Assembly (NCBI GenBank): GCA_039881145.1
Contig: JAYKKI010000027.1
Coordinates: forward strand, 18,611,001 to 18,675,000
Source of the DNA: Druceiella hillmani
Lineage: Eukaryota; Arthropoda; Insecta; Lepidoptera; Hepialidae
Direction of reading: 5' to 3'
Length of the DNA stretch: 64,000 nt
A program made the translations under genes and the position numbers. Each line of letters starts with the position of its first letter. Position 1 is the first letter of the stretch. The notes below the pieces were generated by a model, which was not told where the DNA came from, did no database searches, and saw nothing but the letters and a program-made list of their open reading frames with translations. Of this stretch, positions 23,574 through 35,270 are shown piece after piece.

Positions 23574-24961
23574 ATGGATAACGAGAATTCAAGAGGACAA
23601 TCACAGACAGTGATGACGAAATATTATCCTCCTATAGCTAATGAAGCCCAATTGCTTCAATAAAATAATATACTCTTCGCTGAAAATACGCGAAGGACAC
23701 AAAATGAGGAACAACTTTATTCTGCTTGGTGCCAAGCCAGACAGAATGAAGATAATTTGAAAAAAATTATCTTTGATCTTCAGGAACAAGTGAAATTAAG
23801 GAAATTAGAAATCGAAAATTTAAAACTAAATCGAAATTTGAGCGAATTAAAGTCACAAGGAACAGATGAGTTAACCGATAATGATCTGGCGGTCGACACA
23901 GAATGGATAAGAGTTAAAAATAACAAAAAAAAGAAAATTGGCTGATATTAAATCACCGAAACATGGCCAACAAATAATAAATAAAGTAAGTGATAATACC
24001 AAACCTGCTATGCAGTCACAACCAAATCAAACGCATAAACCACCGCCTATTATTGTAACCGGTGTTGAAAATATTAATGAATTAACTGCGTTAATAAACC
24101 AAACAATTGGTAGTGATAATTTTCAAACCAAAATTAATGAACAATAACGTTAGTAAAATAAATGTTTCGAGTGATAATGCACACAGAGCATTGACTAATG
24201 AATTGAAAAAACATGAAATGTCGTGGCATTCCTACGAAACCAAACAAGATAGGGATATCAGAGTAATGATCAAAAATATTCATCATTCTTTCAGTCCAAC
24301 AGATATCATAAATAATCTAAAAGCTCAAGGTTTGGAAGCACTGAGTGCCACAGGCAAATTGAAATGGAAAACAAAGGAACCATTAAATATGTTTATTGTT
24401 GTGTTTAAAAATAACACGGACATTAAAAAAATATACAGCATTCAAAAAGTTTGTAATGCGATCGTTAGTGTCGAACCAATTAAAAGCAATAAATTAATAC
24501 CGCAGTGTAAAACCTGCCAATCATTTGGTCATACCAAAAACTATTGCAACAAGGAACCTAGATGTGTTAAATGTGCTGGACATCATCAGACAACTAACTA
24601 TGATAAATCAAGTGATATGCAGCCAAAATGCTGTCACTGTGGGGAAAATCATACTGCCAACTATCGAGGATGTAAAGTGATTAAAGAACTTCAAAAACTA
24701 AGAGATAGCAAAAGCAAACCTAAACATCAAGTAAATACTAATAAATTGATAAAAATGTCCACTCAGAATGAGACCACTCAGATTGAGGCCACAAAACCAC
24801 AAAATCCCCAAATTTCCGGAAGAACATATAGCCAAGCTGTTTCTGATAATACCTGTGCAACTAAGCAAATGCCTAATAATGATAATATGTTAGAAATTAT
24901 GTAGATGCTAAAAGATCAAAACCTGCGACTCAATAAAATTGAGAGCAAAATAAAAGTCTAA
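23574..24961 (+). pseudogene. LINE ORF1: Gag-like protein with CCHC zinc knuckles, broken
   Basis: Nucleic-acid-binding Gag of a Jockey-type LINE. The probable start is ATG at 23,574 (MDNENSRGQ); after 29 codons there is a TAA, beyond which the same frame continues to a TGA at 23,943. A frameshift leads to 23,938-24,147 (proline-rich IKSPKHGQQI...), and another to 24,107-24,904. The last part holds a PRE_C2HC-type region (DIRVMIKNIHHSFSPTDI) and the knuckles. The first, CKTCQSFGHTKNYC, is intact. The second (CVKCAGHHQTTNY) has lost its last cysteine. The third, CCHCGENHTANYRGC, is intact. A TAG at 24,902 replaces what was probably TGG, since the frame goes on to a TAA at 24,959. Role: packaging of LINE RNA. 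Confidence 0.88.
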
Positions 24962-24978
24962 AGTCCCGAAAACTAACA

Positions 24979-27605
24979 ATGACTTCCCTACGAATTATGG
25001 AATGGAATGCCAATGGATTGCTACAACACCAACATGAGCTGCAAGCAATCCTATACACAGAAAACATTGACATATGTCTTATCTCAGAAACGCATTTTAC
25101 TAGGGAGTCCTTTATTAGATTCAAAAGCTACTCAACCTATTATTCAAATCATCCTGCTAACACGAGCTCGCAGAGGTAGTGATGTTATTATTAAAAACTG
25201 CATCAAACACTTTGAAGAAGAAAATTATGTGACTTGCGATATCCAAGCTAGAATTGTAACGGTTGAGACAACTAAACAAATACTCAGGGTAAGTGCAATA
25301 TATTGCCCACCTAGATATAATATTTATGCAGATGAATATATCACACTTTTTAAAAAATAAATTGGAGGTGACTTCAATGCTAAACACACCCGCTGGGGTT
25401 CAAGATTAATCAATTCTAAGGGGCGAGAATTATACAGGGCTGCTGTAAGTTATGGATGTGAATTCATGTCAAGTGGTAAACCAACATATTGGCCTACAGA
25501 ACCTAATAAAACTCCAGACCTAATAGACTTTTTTGTTGTCAAAAATTTATCAGAAAATTATATTAAAATTGAAGAGAGACTTGACTTGAACTCTGATCAT
25601 TCTCCAATTTACCTAACGGTTAGTGACAAAATCATTTTGAAAGAACAAACGTTAACTCTTAGTAACAAAAAAACAGATTGAATTTATTTTAATTACTTAT
25701 TAGAAAATGATATCAATTTGATGGTGCCGATAAAGACTGTTGATCAATTGGAAAAAGAATTAAATGCTTTAACCGCAGATATTCAGGGAGCTGCCTGAAA
25801 CAGTACGCCGGTTATTAAAAGAAAATTAAAAGGTCTTAATTATCCGAAAGAAATTAGAGTCCTAATATAAAAAAAAAGAAAACTTAGAAGAAAGTGGCAT
25901 CAATCAAGAAGCCCATATGATGAAACTCTACTTAACAGAGCTACTAGACAACTAACTACAGAAATAAAAAACATCAAACAATTATCAATCAAAAAATTTC
26001 TCACAGAACTTACTGCAGACAGCAAAACTGAATATTCATTATGGAAAGCTACAAAATATCTCAAACGACCGTTAGCTCAAGTACCCCCTATAAAAAAGAC
26101 TGATGGAAAATGGGCTCATAATAATTCAGAAAAGCAGATGTATTTGCTCAACACCTTGAAGCAAGATTCTATCCAAACGAGGGACATGATGCTCTACCAC
26201 ATCTTCACCCCAATGCTTATCCTGTCAGAATTCCATTAGTTACGCCTAAGGAAGTTGCTGATGAAATTAAAAATAACCTCAATGTGAAGAAAGCACCTGG
26301 ATTTGATCTAATTACAGGTGACATACTTAAAAGATTTCAAAGCAAAGCTCTGGTTAAATTAACTACTCTGATCAATACCTGTATTCGGCTAAACTATGTC
26401 CCAGATGCGTGGAAAACAGCTGAAGTTATTATGATACCAAAACCTGACAAAAATCTAAATGAAGTTGAATCATATCGACCCATCTCACTTTTACCAATCA
26501 TGTCAAAGCTATTTTAGAAACTAATTTTAAAGCGGCTCAAACCTGTTCTTGATCAAAGAAACCTGATACCACCACATCAATTTGGTTTCAGAAACAACCA
26601 CTCGGCAATCGATCAAGTACATCGTATTACTGATGTTATTGAAAAAGCGATAGAAAACAAAAATATATGTTCTGCTGTCTTCTTGGATGTAGCACAGGCA
26701 TTCGATAGAGTTTGGCACGAAGGTCTCCTACACAAATTAAAATTACTTCTTCCCGATCACTTCTACCAACTCTTAAAATCCTATCTGACTAATCGACACT
26801 TTCGGATTAAATACGAAGACTCGTATTCAGACTTGAAGCTGATTAAGGCCGGGGTCCCTCAGTTTTGTATTTGCTATACATTAATGATGTTCCAACAACG
26901 TTATATAGTACAACAGCCACATTTGCAGATGATACGGAAATAATGGCAGTGGGGGAGACTATGGAAGTTTCAACTAGAAAATTGCAATCTGCTCTCAACA
27001 AAGTAGCCACCTGGACAAAAAAATGGCGCATTAAATTAAACGAATCCAAATCAACACATATCAATTTTACAAATAAAAAGATAATACCACATCCAGTCTT
27101 TATTAATGGCACTCAATTACTATATGCAAACACCGCTAAATATCTTGGTATGACTCTCGACGCCAAGCTTCGGTGGAAAGAACATATTAAGAAGAAACGC
27201 GACGAACTTAATATCAAGTTCAGAAAAATGTATTGGTTGCTTGGTCGTAATTCTGAGCTTTCAACATACAACAAGCTTATTTTGTATAAGCAAGTCCTAC
27301 GCCCAATTTGGAGTTATGGAATACGGCTGCGGGGCTGCACCAGTAAGTCTAATATCCAAGTGATACAAAGATTCCAAAACAAAGTGCTTAAGTGTGTAGT
27401 TAACGCGCCTTGGTATGTTCGTAACTGTGATCTCCATCGCGATCTTGAGATTGAGATGGTAGACGATACTATTAGTAAATTTGCTAGTTCTCACCAAAAG
27501 AGACTTCAAAACCACATTAATCTAGAAGTGTCCAGACTCTCAAATGTGCAAAATACTATTAGAAGACTCAAAAGAATAAAACCTTTTGAGCTTGTTAGAC
27601 ATTAG
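24979..27605 (+). pseudogene. LINE ORF2: endonuclease and reverse transcriptase, broken
   Basis: Starts MTSLRIMEWNANGL, 18 bp after ORF1. The endonuclease motifs survive in shifted frames: WNANGL, LISETHF, GGDFNAKHTRWGS (25,365 on) and LNSDHSPIYLTV. Reverse transcriptase motifs follow: KKAPGFDLITGDILK, SYRPISLLPIMSKLF, HQFGFRNNHSAIDQVHRI, FLDVAQAFDRVWHEGL, GVPQ and FADD (26,922-26,933). Between GVPQ and LYLLYINDV about 20 bases, encoding the usual GSVLGP, are deleted. TAG at 26,515 and several other stops and frameshifts interrupt it. The C-terminal 246 codons (26,865-27,605) are open through KYLGMTLDAKLRWKEHI. Such enzymes nick target DNA and copy the LINE RNA in place. Confidence 0.92.
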
Positions 27606-27725
27606 AACACTAAGTGATTCAAAGGAAAATCTTAGTTTAGTCAGCACATAGTACATTAATTTAGAAACAAATTAATCGTTAATTATATAACTACTTTTAA
27701 TAAAAATTGTAATAAAAAAAAAAAA

Positions 27726-27732
27726 ATTACAA
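27726..27732. repeat. LINE target-site duplication, right
   Basis: ATTACAA directly after the poly-A tract. The first A is shared with the tail. Confidence 0.85.
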
Positions 27733-28559
27733 AAAGAGTATATAGCTGCAATCCATCAAATTTTCCCGAAAAATATTTATCTATTTGAGGAATTACAGTA
27801 TTATATTATAGCCGTTATCAAAATATATTCTTCTGACAACTAGCTGTAGTAAGTAACTATGGCAATGTTACTGAGCAAGAAAGCTTTCAATGTTATATTT
27901 TAAGTAAACAATCACCCATTATATATTTATTCATAATTGTTTTGAAATAATTTGATAATATATTTAAAACCTAAGTTAATATATTATAAAACCTAAGTTT
28001 TACCTCTAGTTGCATAAAAAAATTCATGAAATATGTTAAATAACGTTTAATAAAAACCTTCTTATTATATAAAGATCTTTAGAATTCATGTAGTCTACTA
28101 ATATATGTTATTTAGTTTGCAAATTCTTTTTGATTAGTGCATATAGATATATTACAAAAGTCGTAATGATTTGGAAAATAATTCATGTGTATAATAAACA
28201 AATTAAATGTCCAAATAAGAATGGGAATTCTATAGGTAATGTTCAGTGAAACGATTCTATATAGAAAATTTCATTCTAAATATTTGTGTCTGCAAAATGA
28301 GAATAATATTTTCTCCTTATATGCTGGTTGACATTAATCGCGGAGCGTAAATCATAACATATCATCACATACGCAAATAATATATATTTTAAAATAAAAT
28401 TTGATTTTCCCAATTTATTTGAGTAACATGTATGGAGTTTCAATTAACTTTTGCCAGACACGTCATAAGTTGACAGATTATTGCTGGTAAACTAGTACGG
28501 CCAACTTAGGTGTGACAATTTTCTTTTTAATTCTATTATATATACTAATATTACTAATA
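27733..28559. other. Unit C continuation right of the LINE
   Basis: AT-rich. Aligns in patches with 2.35-2.9 kb and 11.48-12.05 kb, including the AAACGATTCTATATAGAAAA segment against GAACCGATTCCATTTAGAAT in B. No gene. Confidence 0.5.
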
Positions 28560-28960
28560 CTTTTCAGATATTTGGAAATAGTTGTAGCTAGTAGGGAGTG
28601 CGGACACGTAACTCTAACAAAGTTAACATTTTAAAGTTAAGTATCTGGAAAATCGATTCCTGTATTAAAAAAGTGTTCATGACTTGCCTACAACAATATA
28701 TTTAAAAGACCCATTCAACAATACTGTCTGCAGTAAAGCATGTAGAAAAAAATCTTCGCCTCACTACACATAGGAAAAGTACCCTCAAAAAGCGTTAAGA
28801 AAACTTTAAAGGCCTTATAAACATGTGTAACCACGACAAATTTCAGACAAATAATCTACGAATAAAGCGGCTGTAATATAAAGACGGACAGATGGACATA
28901 GCAAAACTCTAAGGGTTCCTATTTTGGTTACAGAACGTGAAAATAATTGGTCTAACTGAA
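28560..28960 (-). repeat. Dispersed repeat family N, minus-strand copy
   Basis: Read on the minus strand from 28,955 it gives TTCTGTAACCAAAATAGGAA, CCCTTAGAGTTTTGCTATGT, CCATCTGTCCGTCT. This matches the start seen at 43.6 and 63.84 kb (a GGTTCTGTA-like word, then CCGTCTGTCTATGG). The distal end is too degraded to place exactly. Confidence 0.5.
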
Positions 28961-29980
28961 TCGAACTACAATATAATTTTAATACACAGTTTTATTTTAC
29001 CTTAGAAGAAAAATTCATCTTAATTCGATTGTTATTTATAACAATTTTTCAAGATTTAATTACAATTACGCATCGGATTGGCAATTTAGATAATCCGTAT
29101 CTGCTTAATTTCTTGTGACTATTTAAAATATTTTTTTTACAAATTTTTGGATGGATAGTTTCTTAACAGGAAGGAAATTTAAAAAGTAACAAGTGACTTA
29201 TAAAAGTTTGTTTAAATTCGCACGTTATATTTAAACGTAATTTTTAAAAAAATGTTTACGTTATATAACTCCCATTACACAAAATTTTGGACAAAATTTA
29301 ATCATCTTATCAAAACGTAAAGCGGAATTTGTTGACGTAAAAGAAATTAACGAATTACGAAACAATATGTTTTCAATTTGTCATATAAATCTTATTATGG
29401 TCTTCATTTTGTTTCGCTGTATCTCCACCGCTGTTCTCGGCTCATCTTATTTTAAAAAAATAACGGAAATAGATGTCTTACCAAGATAATTACGGAAGTA
29501 AAATTTACACACAAATCTGAATTTTTAAACATATAGTCAATAATTATTTTTGCAATGGAGATAACATCTCTTATTTGCGATAATAAAAAAAATGTTTATT
29601 ATACGGAGATAATAGCAAAAATGAAGAAGATGCTTTATGTTGTGATGCAAATTAAAAACAATGTTTAAATACAGTAAATGTTAGTAAAATGTTTAAGAGC
29701 TATATGTGTATAAACGTTTGTCTACATGAGGTAAAAAGACCATTTTTAAAAAGGTTCCGTATCGCTGAAAGATAATTTACTTGGAAGCGAATATTTATAG
29801 CGATAGAAGAACAATAGATGTTTTACAATTTTTTTTTATACTTTCTCTATACATTACTTCAAACGTACAATTGATAGTAAAGACAATCATACAATTTGGT
29901 TAATGTGTTCGTCTATTGAAAATCTCGTATGTTCCTTGGCCAGATGTCCAAAAGTTTTTGGATGTAAAGATTTTAAAATA
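28961..29980. other. AT-rich DNA, nothing recognised
   Basis: No supported feature. Confidence 0.5.
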
Positions 29981-29985
29981 TATAC

Positions 29986-30024
<39 letters not shown>

Positions 30025-30058
30025 TGTGTGTGTGTATGTATGGATGTATGTATGTAAT
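29981..30058. repeat. Compound microsatellite (TA)n(TG)n(ATGT)n
   Basis: TA repeat followed by TGTGTG and TATGTATGGATG-type units. The 65-codon open frame across it (29,903-30,100) is an artefact of the repeat. Confidence 0.9.
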
Positions 30059-30284
30059 ACATATTTATATATAATTACACTGATTTATGATGGATATTAA
30101 TTCAAGGAATCGGATAAAATGCAAAATTATTATTTTGAAATACAATAACATGCGCATCTTATATTAAACTACATTCAAATAAAATATTAAACACTAACCG
30201 TAGACGCTTAAGTTATTATACTGATTATACACAATAACGTTCGCTTAACATATTACATCATACGCATAAAAATATTAATCAAAC

Positions 30285-30605
30285 AATGCAGGTGGTGCGC
30301 CCTAAAAAGTAGTTTATTTGATATATTAACATATTACGCTTGGTGCACATAAAAAAGTATTTGTTGCCAAAGGGAGCCGAGTTTATCCAATTCAGCGTCA
30401 TCGACCCGTGCGAACAGCTCAATTTCTTTCATTGCTCAGAAAACGTCCGCTGGTGCATAAAATGCGCAATTGCACTTAAAGAAGTTTTCACTCAATAATT
30501 CAAAACATTAGCGACTGGAATATACACTTTGGGACACTCGTTTTAAAACATTAAAACTTACAGTGAGCACACTCGTTTTAAAACAATAAAAGCTAGGGCA
30601 AAAAG
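30285..30605. other. GC-richer patch with repeated TGGTGC words and a 35-bp tandem repeat
   Basis: GGTGGTGCGCCCTAAAAAGT, TTGGTGCACATAAAAAAGTA and CTGGTGCATAAAATGCGC occur within 160 bp, suggesting degenerate repeats. CACTCGTTTTAAAACA followed by TTAAAA or ATAAAA is repeated at 30,535 and 30,570. On the minus strand a short open stretch (MKEIELFARVDDAELDKLG) is seen. Its composition is protein-like but it is too short to call. Confidence 0.4.
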
Positions 30606-31194
30606 TATTTCAAAATTTTCAACCTTATTTCTGAATAGATGCGCAGATTGTTTCACTTCATATGATCAGCACACAACTTTACAAGAGAAAATAAAAATGA
30701 GAGAACACTCAATAACTACTTGAATATATTCTTTATTGAAATTGCATAAAGGTTTGTTAAAAGTTATCTTTTTCAATTTTGTTAGTAACTTATGTTAACA
30801 AAATTTATAAGAATATTTGTTAACAAATATTTATAGCATACCTACTAATATGAAGTAATTTCTTATTAATTGGCATACGCTTGAAGTTGTTCACAAAGCA
30901 CGAAATAGTTCAGAAACCTATATCCTGATGTTTACGTAATTAATGAAACCCGTTTATATTTTTACAGGAATTTGGTATTATTTTTACGAATTTTTTTCTA
31001 ATTTCACTAAACATAAAACTTGTATGATATTTAATACTAATTCATTTTAATTGCTTTACGTAATATTAACGGATTTCTTTGTCACTTCTAACCAATCCAA
31101 TTTAAAAAACAGATTAGATTAAAAATTTTAATATCAAACTACATAAAGCAAAAGTAATATACTTATAAAGCGTAAAAAATCAATTTGATACGAT

Positions 31195-31445
31195 TAGCAG
31201 GACATAAGTGAATACATCAAAGATAGCTAAGAAAAACAGATGTTCCTAGAACCTAAGGAAAAAATAGATTTTAGAACTATCATAAATTAAAATAAAAGAA
31301 ACTCGACTAAAATAAGGATTGACTAAAGAAATATTCTGTCAAAAATTCCATTCAAGCCAAGCTGATAAAATTCTGATTAAATTTCTAGCTGAGGCTCAAT
31401 GTACATCCTCTTAAAGAAATTTTAATAAAAATAATGAACATTAAA
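31195..31445. repeat. Shared block, copy C
   Basis: Counterpart of 17.58-17.86 kb. The open frame of copy B is not preserved here. Confidence 0.5.
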
Positions 31446-32029
31446 ACCGAAATTACGCTAACGTTAAAAAAACAAAGAATTTGAAAACGTTATTTTTCTA
31501 CATTATTTTTTTATAAATATTTATATCACGCCGTTTCTCTCTTAGATTAGATAACGAAGCCCAATAATTTTTTATCTCAACCTAATTTTTAACCCGGTAA
31601 ATTCACAAAACTCTTTCAACCGCACATCACACACTTAAGTTCAAATCGATTGATATTAAGAAGTTATTGATTCAGATGTGGTTATGACCTTTCGAATTAA
31701 AAATACTACTTTAGATAGCTAGCTTATCAATAAAATAAATATATACTAATTTTTTTTTTCTTAATTCATCTACTCTAAATAAACGATATGCCTCTTTTGG
31801 TTTGATTTCATCATTGTATCCTTTGTTACACTTTTTCAAGAAATAAATGTTTTAACATCGTTTTAAATATTATTTTTTTAAATAAATTCTGGTACTTTTA
31901 ACAAAGGCCTCGATAAACGCAATACTTCAAATGTGAGCTGGAAAAGTTTTTTCTACACTTATTCAGTTCTTTTTCATTTTCCATTTTATCTTATTAATAT
32001 AGACTGATAAACCGATGACACAAATCCTC

Positions 32030-33375
32030 CCAGAAGGACGGAATCCTTTTTTCTATTAAAAGAAAGGAAATGTATTTAAATTTACGTCTCAAGAAATATC
32101 AATAACGTAATGAAAAACTACCGACTTTACTCTTTTATAGGAAACTCAAAGAAACGCTACTCGCGCAGTAGAAAATTAAACTTTTAATTTGCCATAAATC
32201 TTTTGTCAAAAAAAGGAAAGAAATTACACACTTTTCAGTGGAACGATTTATTTTTCCGCTATTTTAACATTATTCAAATCTTAATTGCCCAGCCTCCATA
32301 AAGAAAATAATTCAATTAAAAATATATGTATTTAACTTCGCCGTTTATTTCTCATTCGGCTTTGAAAAGTGAGGGAGTTAATGTCTTGAATAAACATAAT
32401 TTCATTTGTTTCCTGTGAATTATTGAAACTAAATCCTCAGACGTTTGACTCATTGACTTTTATCAGCATTTGCTTGTTGTAATTTATTCCATAATCGGTG
32501 ATTTATACACATGCAGTAATAAATATAAAGCAAGCATTGCTTTTAAATAAATTCACATAAACTACCTTGAAATGTAATTTTCTTTTTGTAAGTCGTACAT
32601 ATCGTAGAGAAAAAAAGAGTATTAATATTTGATTATAACGACCTGATATTATTTAAAACAAGACTGTCAATATCAGTTTCTCTATTATAGTTGTACTTAA
32701 TTGCCTCATTTCCCAAAAATCGCACTACTTATTACAGACAGACCTCTAGTACACAATATGATAAACTTTCGATAAAATTATCTCTCGTATTGTCAAATTA
32801 CGCATTAAAAAATCGCTGTAAACGTTTGTACCCTAATTCTTTAAAGCTAGTTTCTTTTTTTTCTTTTAAGCATTGCAACTTCCTTCGCATTATTACTTTA
32901 TTTTTATTTCTTTATTTTTATATTATTAAAATCATAATGTTTTTAAAAATTTCACATAAAGGGAAAACATTTTTTAAAACGCAAGTGTAAAGCAAACCTT
33001 TTTGAATAACAAGCATTTGAGAGAGAGATGATTATCCATGAAATGATAACTATGTATTATACAATACACAATTAACAACATAAATATTTTCTTTGAACTT
33101 GCAATATTAGATGAATTATCATAAAAATTATACATTACTATGCTCGTTACAATCACTTGAAACACCTAACCCAAAATATATTTTTAACTTCAGTAAACTT
33201 TTTTGGACTAATTATGATTGGAATTAGTATTAATATTTTTTGATAATATTCCTGAATGAATCTGTAGGAATGACAGTTCATTAGCAGAAAAATGGGGAAC
33301 TTAACAATTCTTGAATAAATTGGGTAAACCAATAATTCCAATATTTGTGGCCCCTCGATAACTTGGAACTCGTGT
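32030..33375. repeat. M3 block, copy C
   Basis: Counterpart of 7.95-9.34 and 18.53-19.44 kb: AAAGAAACGCTACTCGCGCA, CTTCGCCGTTTATTTCTCAT, GTTAATGTCTTGAATAAACA, ATCTCTCGTATTGTCAAATT and AATGGGGAACTTAACAATTC. It is conserved well beyond the general background of the unit. Two short open frames inside (32,691-32,990 + and 33,153-33,341 -) have no equivalents in A or B. Confidence 0.6.
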
Positions 33376-33809
33376 AAAGTTTATAAGAAACAACGACTAT
33401 GTGTGTAAGAACAGAAAGTAATTAAGAAAGAAATTATTCTGATTTGATATTTCAGTTCGTAATATTTTATGAAATTTAAGTTTCTATTGAAATCTCCCTT
33501 CAGATTCACGTTATTGCAAAGCGCCATCCAGAATATATATATTACCAATATTCCATCATCCTCCCATTAACGTTTCTTAAAAGAACTAACCTAGTGTTGA
33601 AATATTCACTTCTTGTAAAATTCGCATTGTTCCATGCACTGTTTTAAAAAAAATTCGCATTTACTTATTAAAATTGTCATATTTAAAAAAATTATTTATT
33701 ATTTATATTAAGATAAAAAATACGAAACAAAATGGTATATAACAATTTCGAGTTAAACTTTGTAAAAATAAATATAAAATAGAGCTTACATTTTCAGTAT
33801 GTATTAATT
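33376..33809. other. AT-rich DNA between M3 and M4 of unit C
   Basis: Nothing recognised. Confidence 0.5.
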
Positions 33810-34105
33810 TTGAATAGAAAATGCACAATCCTAATATCAACGGACATATATGTGTTCTGTGTAATAAGACACGGCGTCTCGTATCTTAAATCCAGATCTC
33901 GCACGCGAACTTTGATCGTAGCAAATCGAAAACTCACAAAAGCTTTCGATTGAGGAGTGTCGGCACCGGAAGTTGGGCGGCGGCGCGCGAGCGTTTCCAA
34001 TAAAAAAGCGGGGCTTTCCGGAAACATGCGATCGAAGAAATTCATTTGAACTTTTTTCCTTTTCTTGCGTGCAGTGACTATTATGATAGTTCATGTCGTT
34101 ATGCT
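33810..34105 (-). repeat. M4 island, copy C
   Basis: The most GC-rich copy: GAAGTTGGGCGGCGGCGCGC, then TTTCCAATAAAAAAGCGGGG. It matches copy A closely through CTCGCACGCGAACTTTGATC and GAGGAGTGTCGGC. Two overlapping minus-strand open frames (33,794-34,045 and 33,837-34,094) cross it, but the frame pattern is not maintained in A or B. Confidence 0.75.
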
Positions 34106-34161
34106 TACAAGACCATCAATATATTTGTTTTTCACTTATTTTTGTGCAAAAAATACAGCTC

Positions 34162-34465
34162 GAAATATAGAGAAAAATAGATTTAAAAGAATCCTTTTTT
34201 GTCGCTATTCTTATGGATCGATTCTTTTTTTTCCTTAATATTTCTTTTTCTTTATCACATTAATAGACTCAAACGTAGATGCCAAGTATGCAACCGATAG
34301 AATATTCTATTGGAAAAATATTTAGTGAATTTTAACATTCTACGGGTGCATATTTGGAGTCTACCACTGAGTCTATAAATGTGATAAATAAGAAAAAAAT
34401 CCTTCAGAAATGCAACTCACTTACATCAAAAAGGAATCTTTTAAATATGTTTTTCTCCACATTTC
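34162..34465. repeat. Large imperfect inverted repeat (foldback)
   Basis: Arms of about 130 bases. The left arm reads GAAATATAGAGAAAAATAGA, TTTAAAAGAATCC, TTTATCACATTAATAGACTC, then GTAGATGCC and TATGCA. The reverse complement of the right arm gives GAAATGTGGAGAAAAACATA, TTTAAAAGATTCC, TTTATCACATTTATAGACTC, GTAGACTCC and TATGCA. The left arm is continuous with M4-flanking DNA that unit B also has (CTAAATGTAGAGAAAAT), so the right arm is probably the inverted copy. Confidence 0.8.
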
Positions 34466-34619
34466 AAATATTTATTTTATTGAGATTCAATCTATTTCTC
34501 ACTATAATTTTTTATTGAATATATAAGGAATAGATTCAAAGCTCTCCTTTACAAACTTTGTTAACATATCCAAAAATTTGTTTTCGTGTAAAAATTATAT
34601 TACGTAAAATATTTACGTT

Positions 34620-35270
34620 CACGGTTCGAGGGTTAATGTTCAAGGTTGATTTTCTCAGAGACCATGCTACGTAGAAATATGAAATTGAGGTAACTATTAA
34701 AAAATAAGTATGTAGTTGACTTAGTAACACATCTTATTAACCCACTTATTTCAGAATCATTATTGAATTATTGAAATATTCGTATAAGAATTAAAAAGAT
34801 GTAAATAATTGTCTTAAGGAAAACAAAATATTATTTTGTATATCACATGGGATATTATTTTAAAAGGATTGTTATGGTGAATAAAAGAAAATTCCTACTT
34901 TAATTTGCATATTAATAAAAATATTTCAAAATATTTGCGAAAACAGAGCATTTGCCATTGATATTTCTGAAACTACAAAACCAGAAATCACGGTAAAAAA
35001 CAAAGTTGCTAAAATCAAAGTTGGTAAAAAAACCAGAAATCATGAAAAAAACAAAATTGGTAAAAACAAGAAAACTATAGAGATTATCCTAGTTTTTAAA
35101 AATTATTAAGTACACCTGTTTTTAAGCCTGTGGAAGGTATTGTAGGCAATATTATGTTATTGTAAATACTACATAATCGTAAATCTTCATAAGTACCCAA
35201 ACATGTACGGAATCCTCGTGGTGCGAGTTCTATTCGTACTTCACTGGTTTTTAGATCTTATCCAGATATT
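34620..35270 (+). repeat. Dispersed repeat family N, copy in unit C
   Basis: TTTTCTCAGAGACCATGCTA near the start. In the middle are two AACCAGAAATCA(C/T)G repeats followed by AAAGTTGG or AAAATTGG. It ends in ATGTACGGAATCCTCGTGGT, GCGAGTTCTATTCGTACTTC and a CTGGTTTTT tail. Confidence 0.65.

Larger units (their letters stand above)
23325..27725 (+). mobile_element. Jockey-clade LINE, full-length but decayed
   Basis: Non-LTR retrotransposon, about 4.4 kb. It has a GC-rich 5' head, ORF1 (CCHC Gag), an 18-bp gap, ORF2 (apurinic endonuclease plus reverse transcriptase), a 120-bp 3' UTR with AATAAAAA near 27,711 and a terminal poly-A ending at 27,726. It is flanked by 7-bp target-site duplications ATTACAA. 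Both ORFs are broken, so it cannot move autonomously. Boundaries are supported independently by the empty site in the paralogous units at 2.34 and 11.47 kb. Confidence 0.93.
23095..34105. repeat. Segmental duplication, unit C
   Basis: Third copy of the locus, M1 to M4, interrupted by a 4.4-kb LINE. Without the LINE and one target copy the M1-M4 span is about 6.6 kb, against 7.9 kb in A and 8.7 kb in B. M3 and M4 are clear. M2 and the 6.3-kb block were not found. Its islands resemble those of A more than those of B. Confidence 0.7.
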
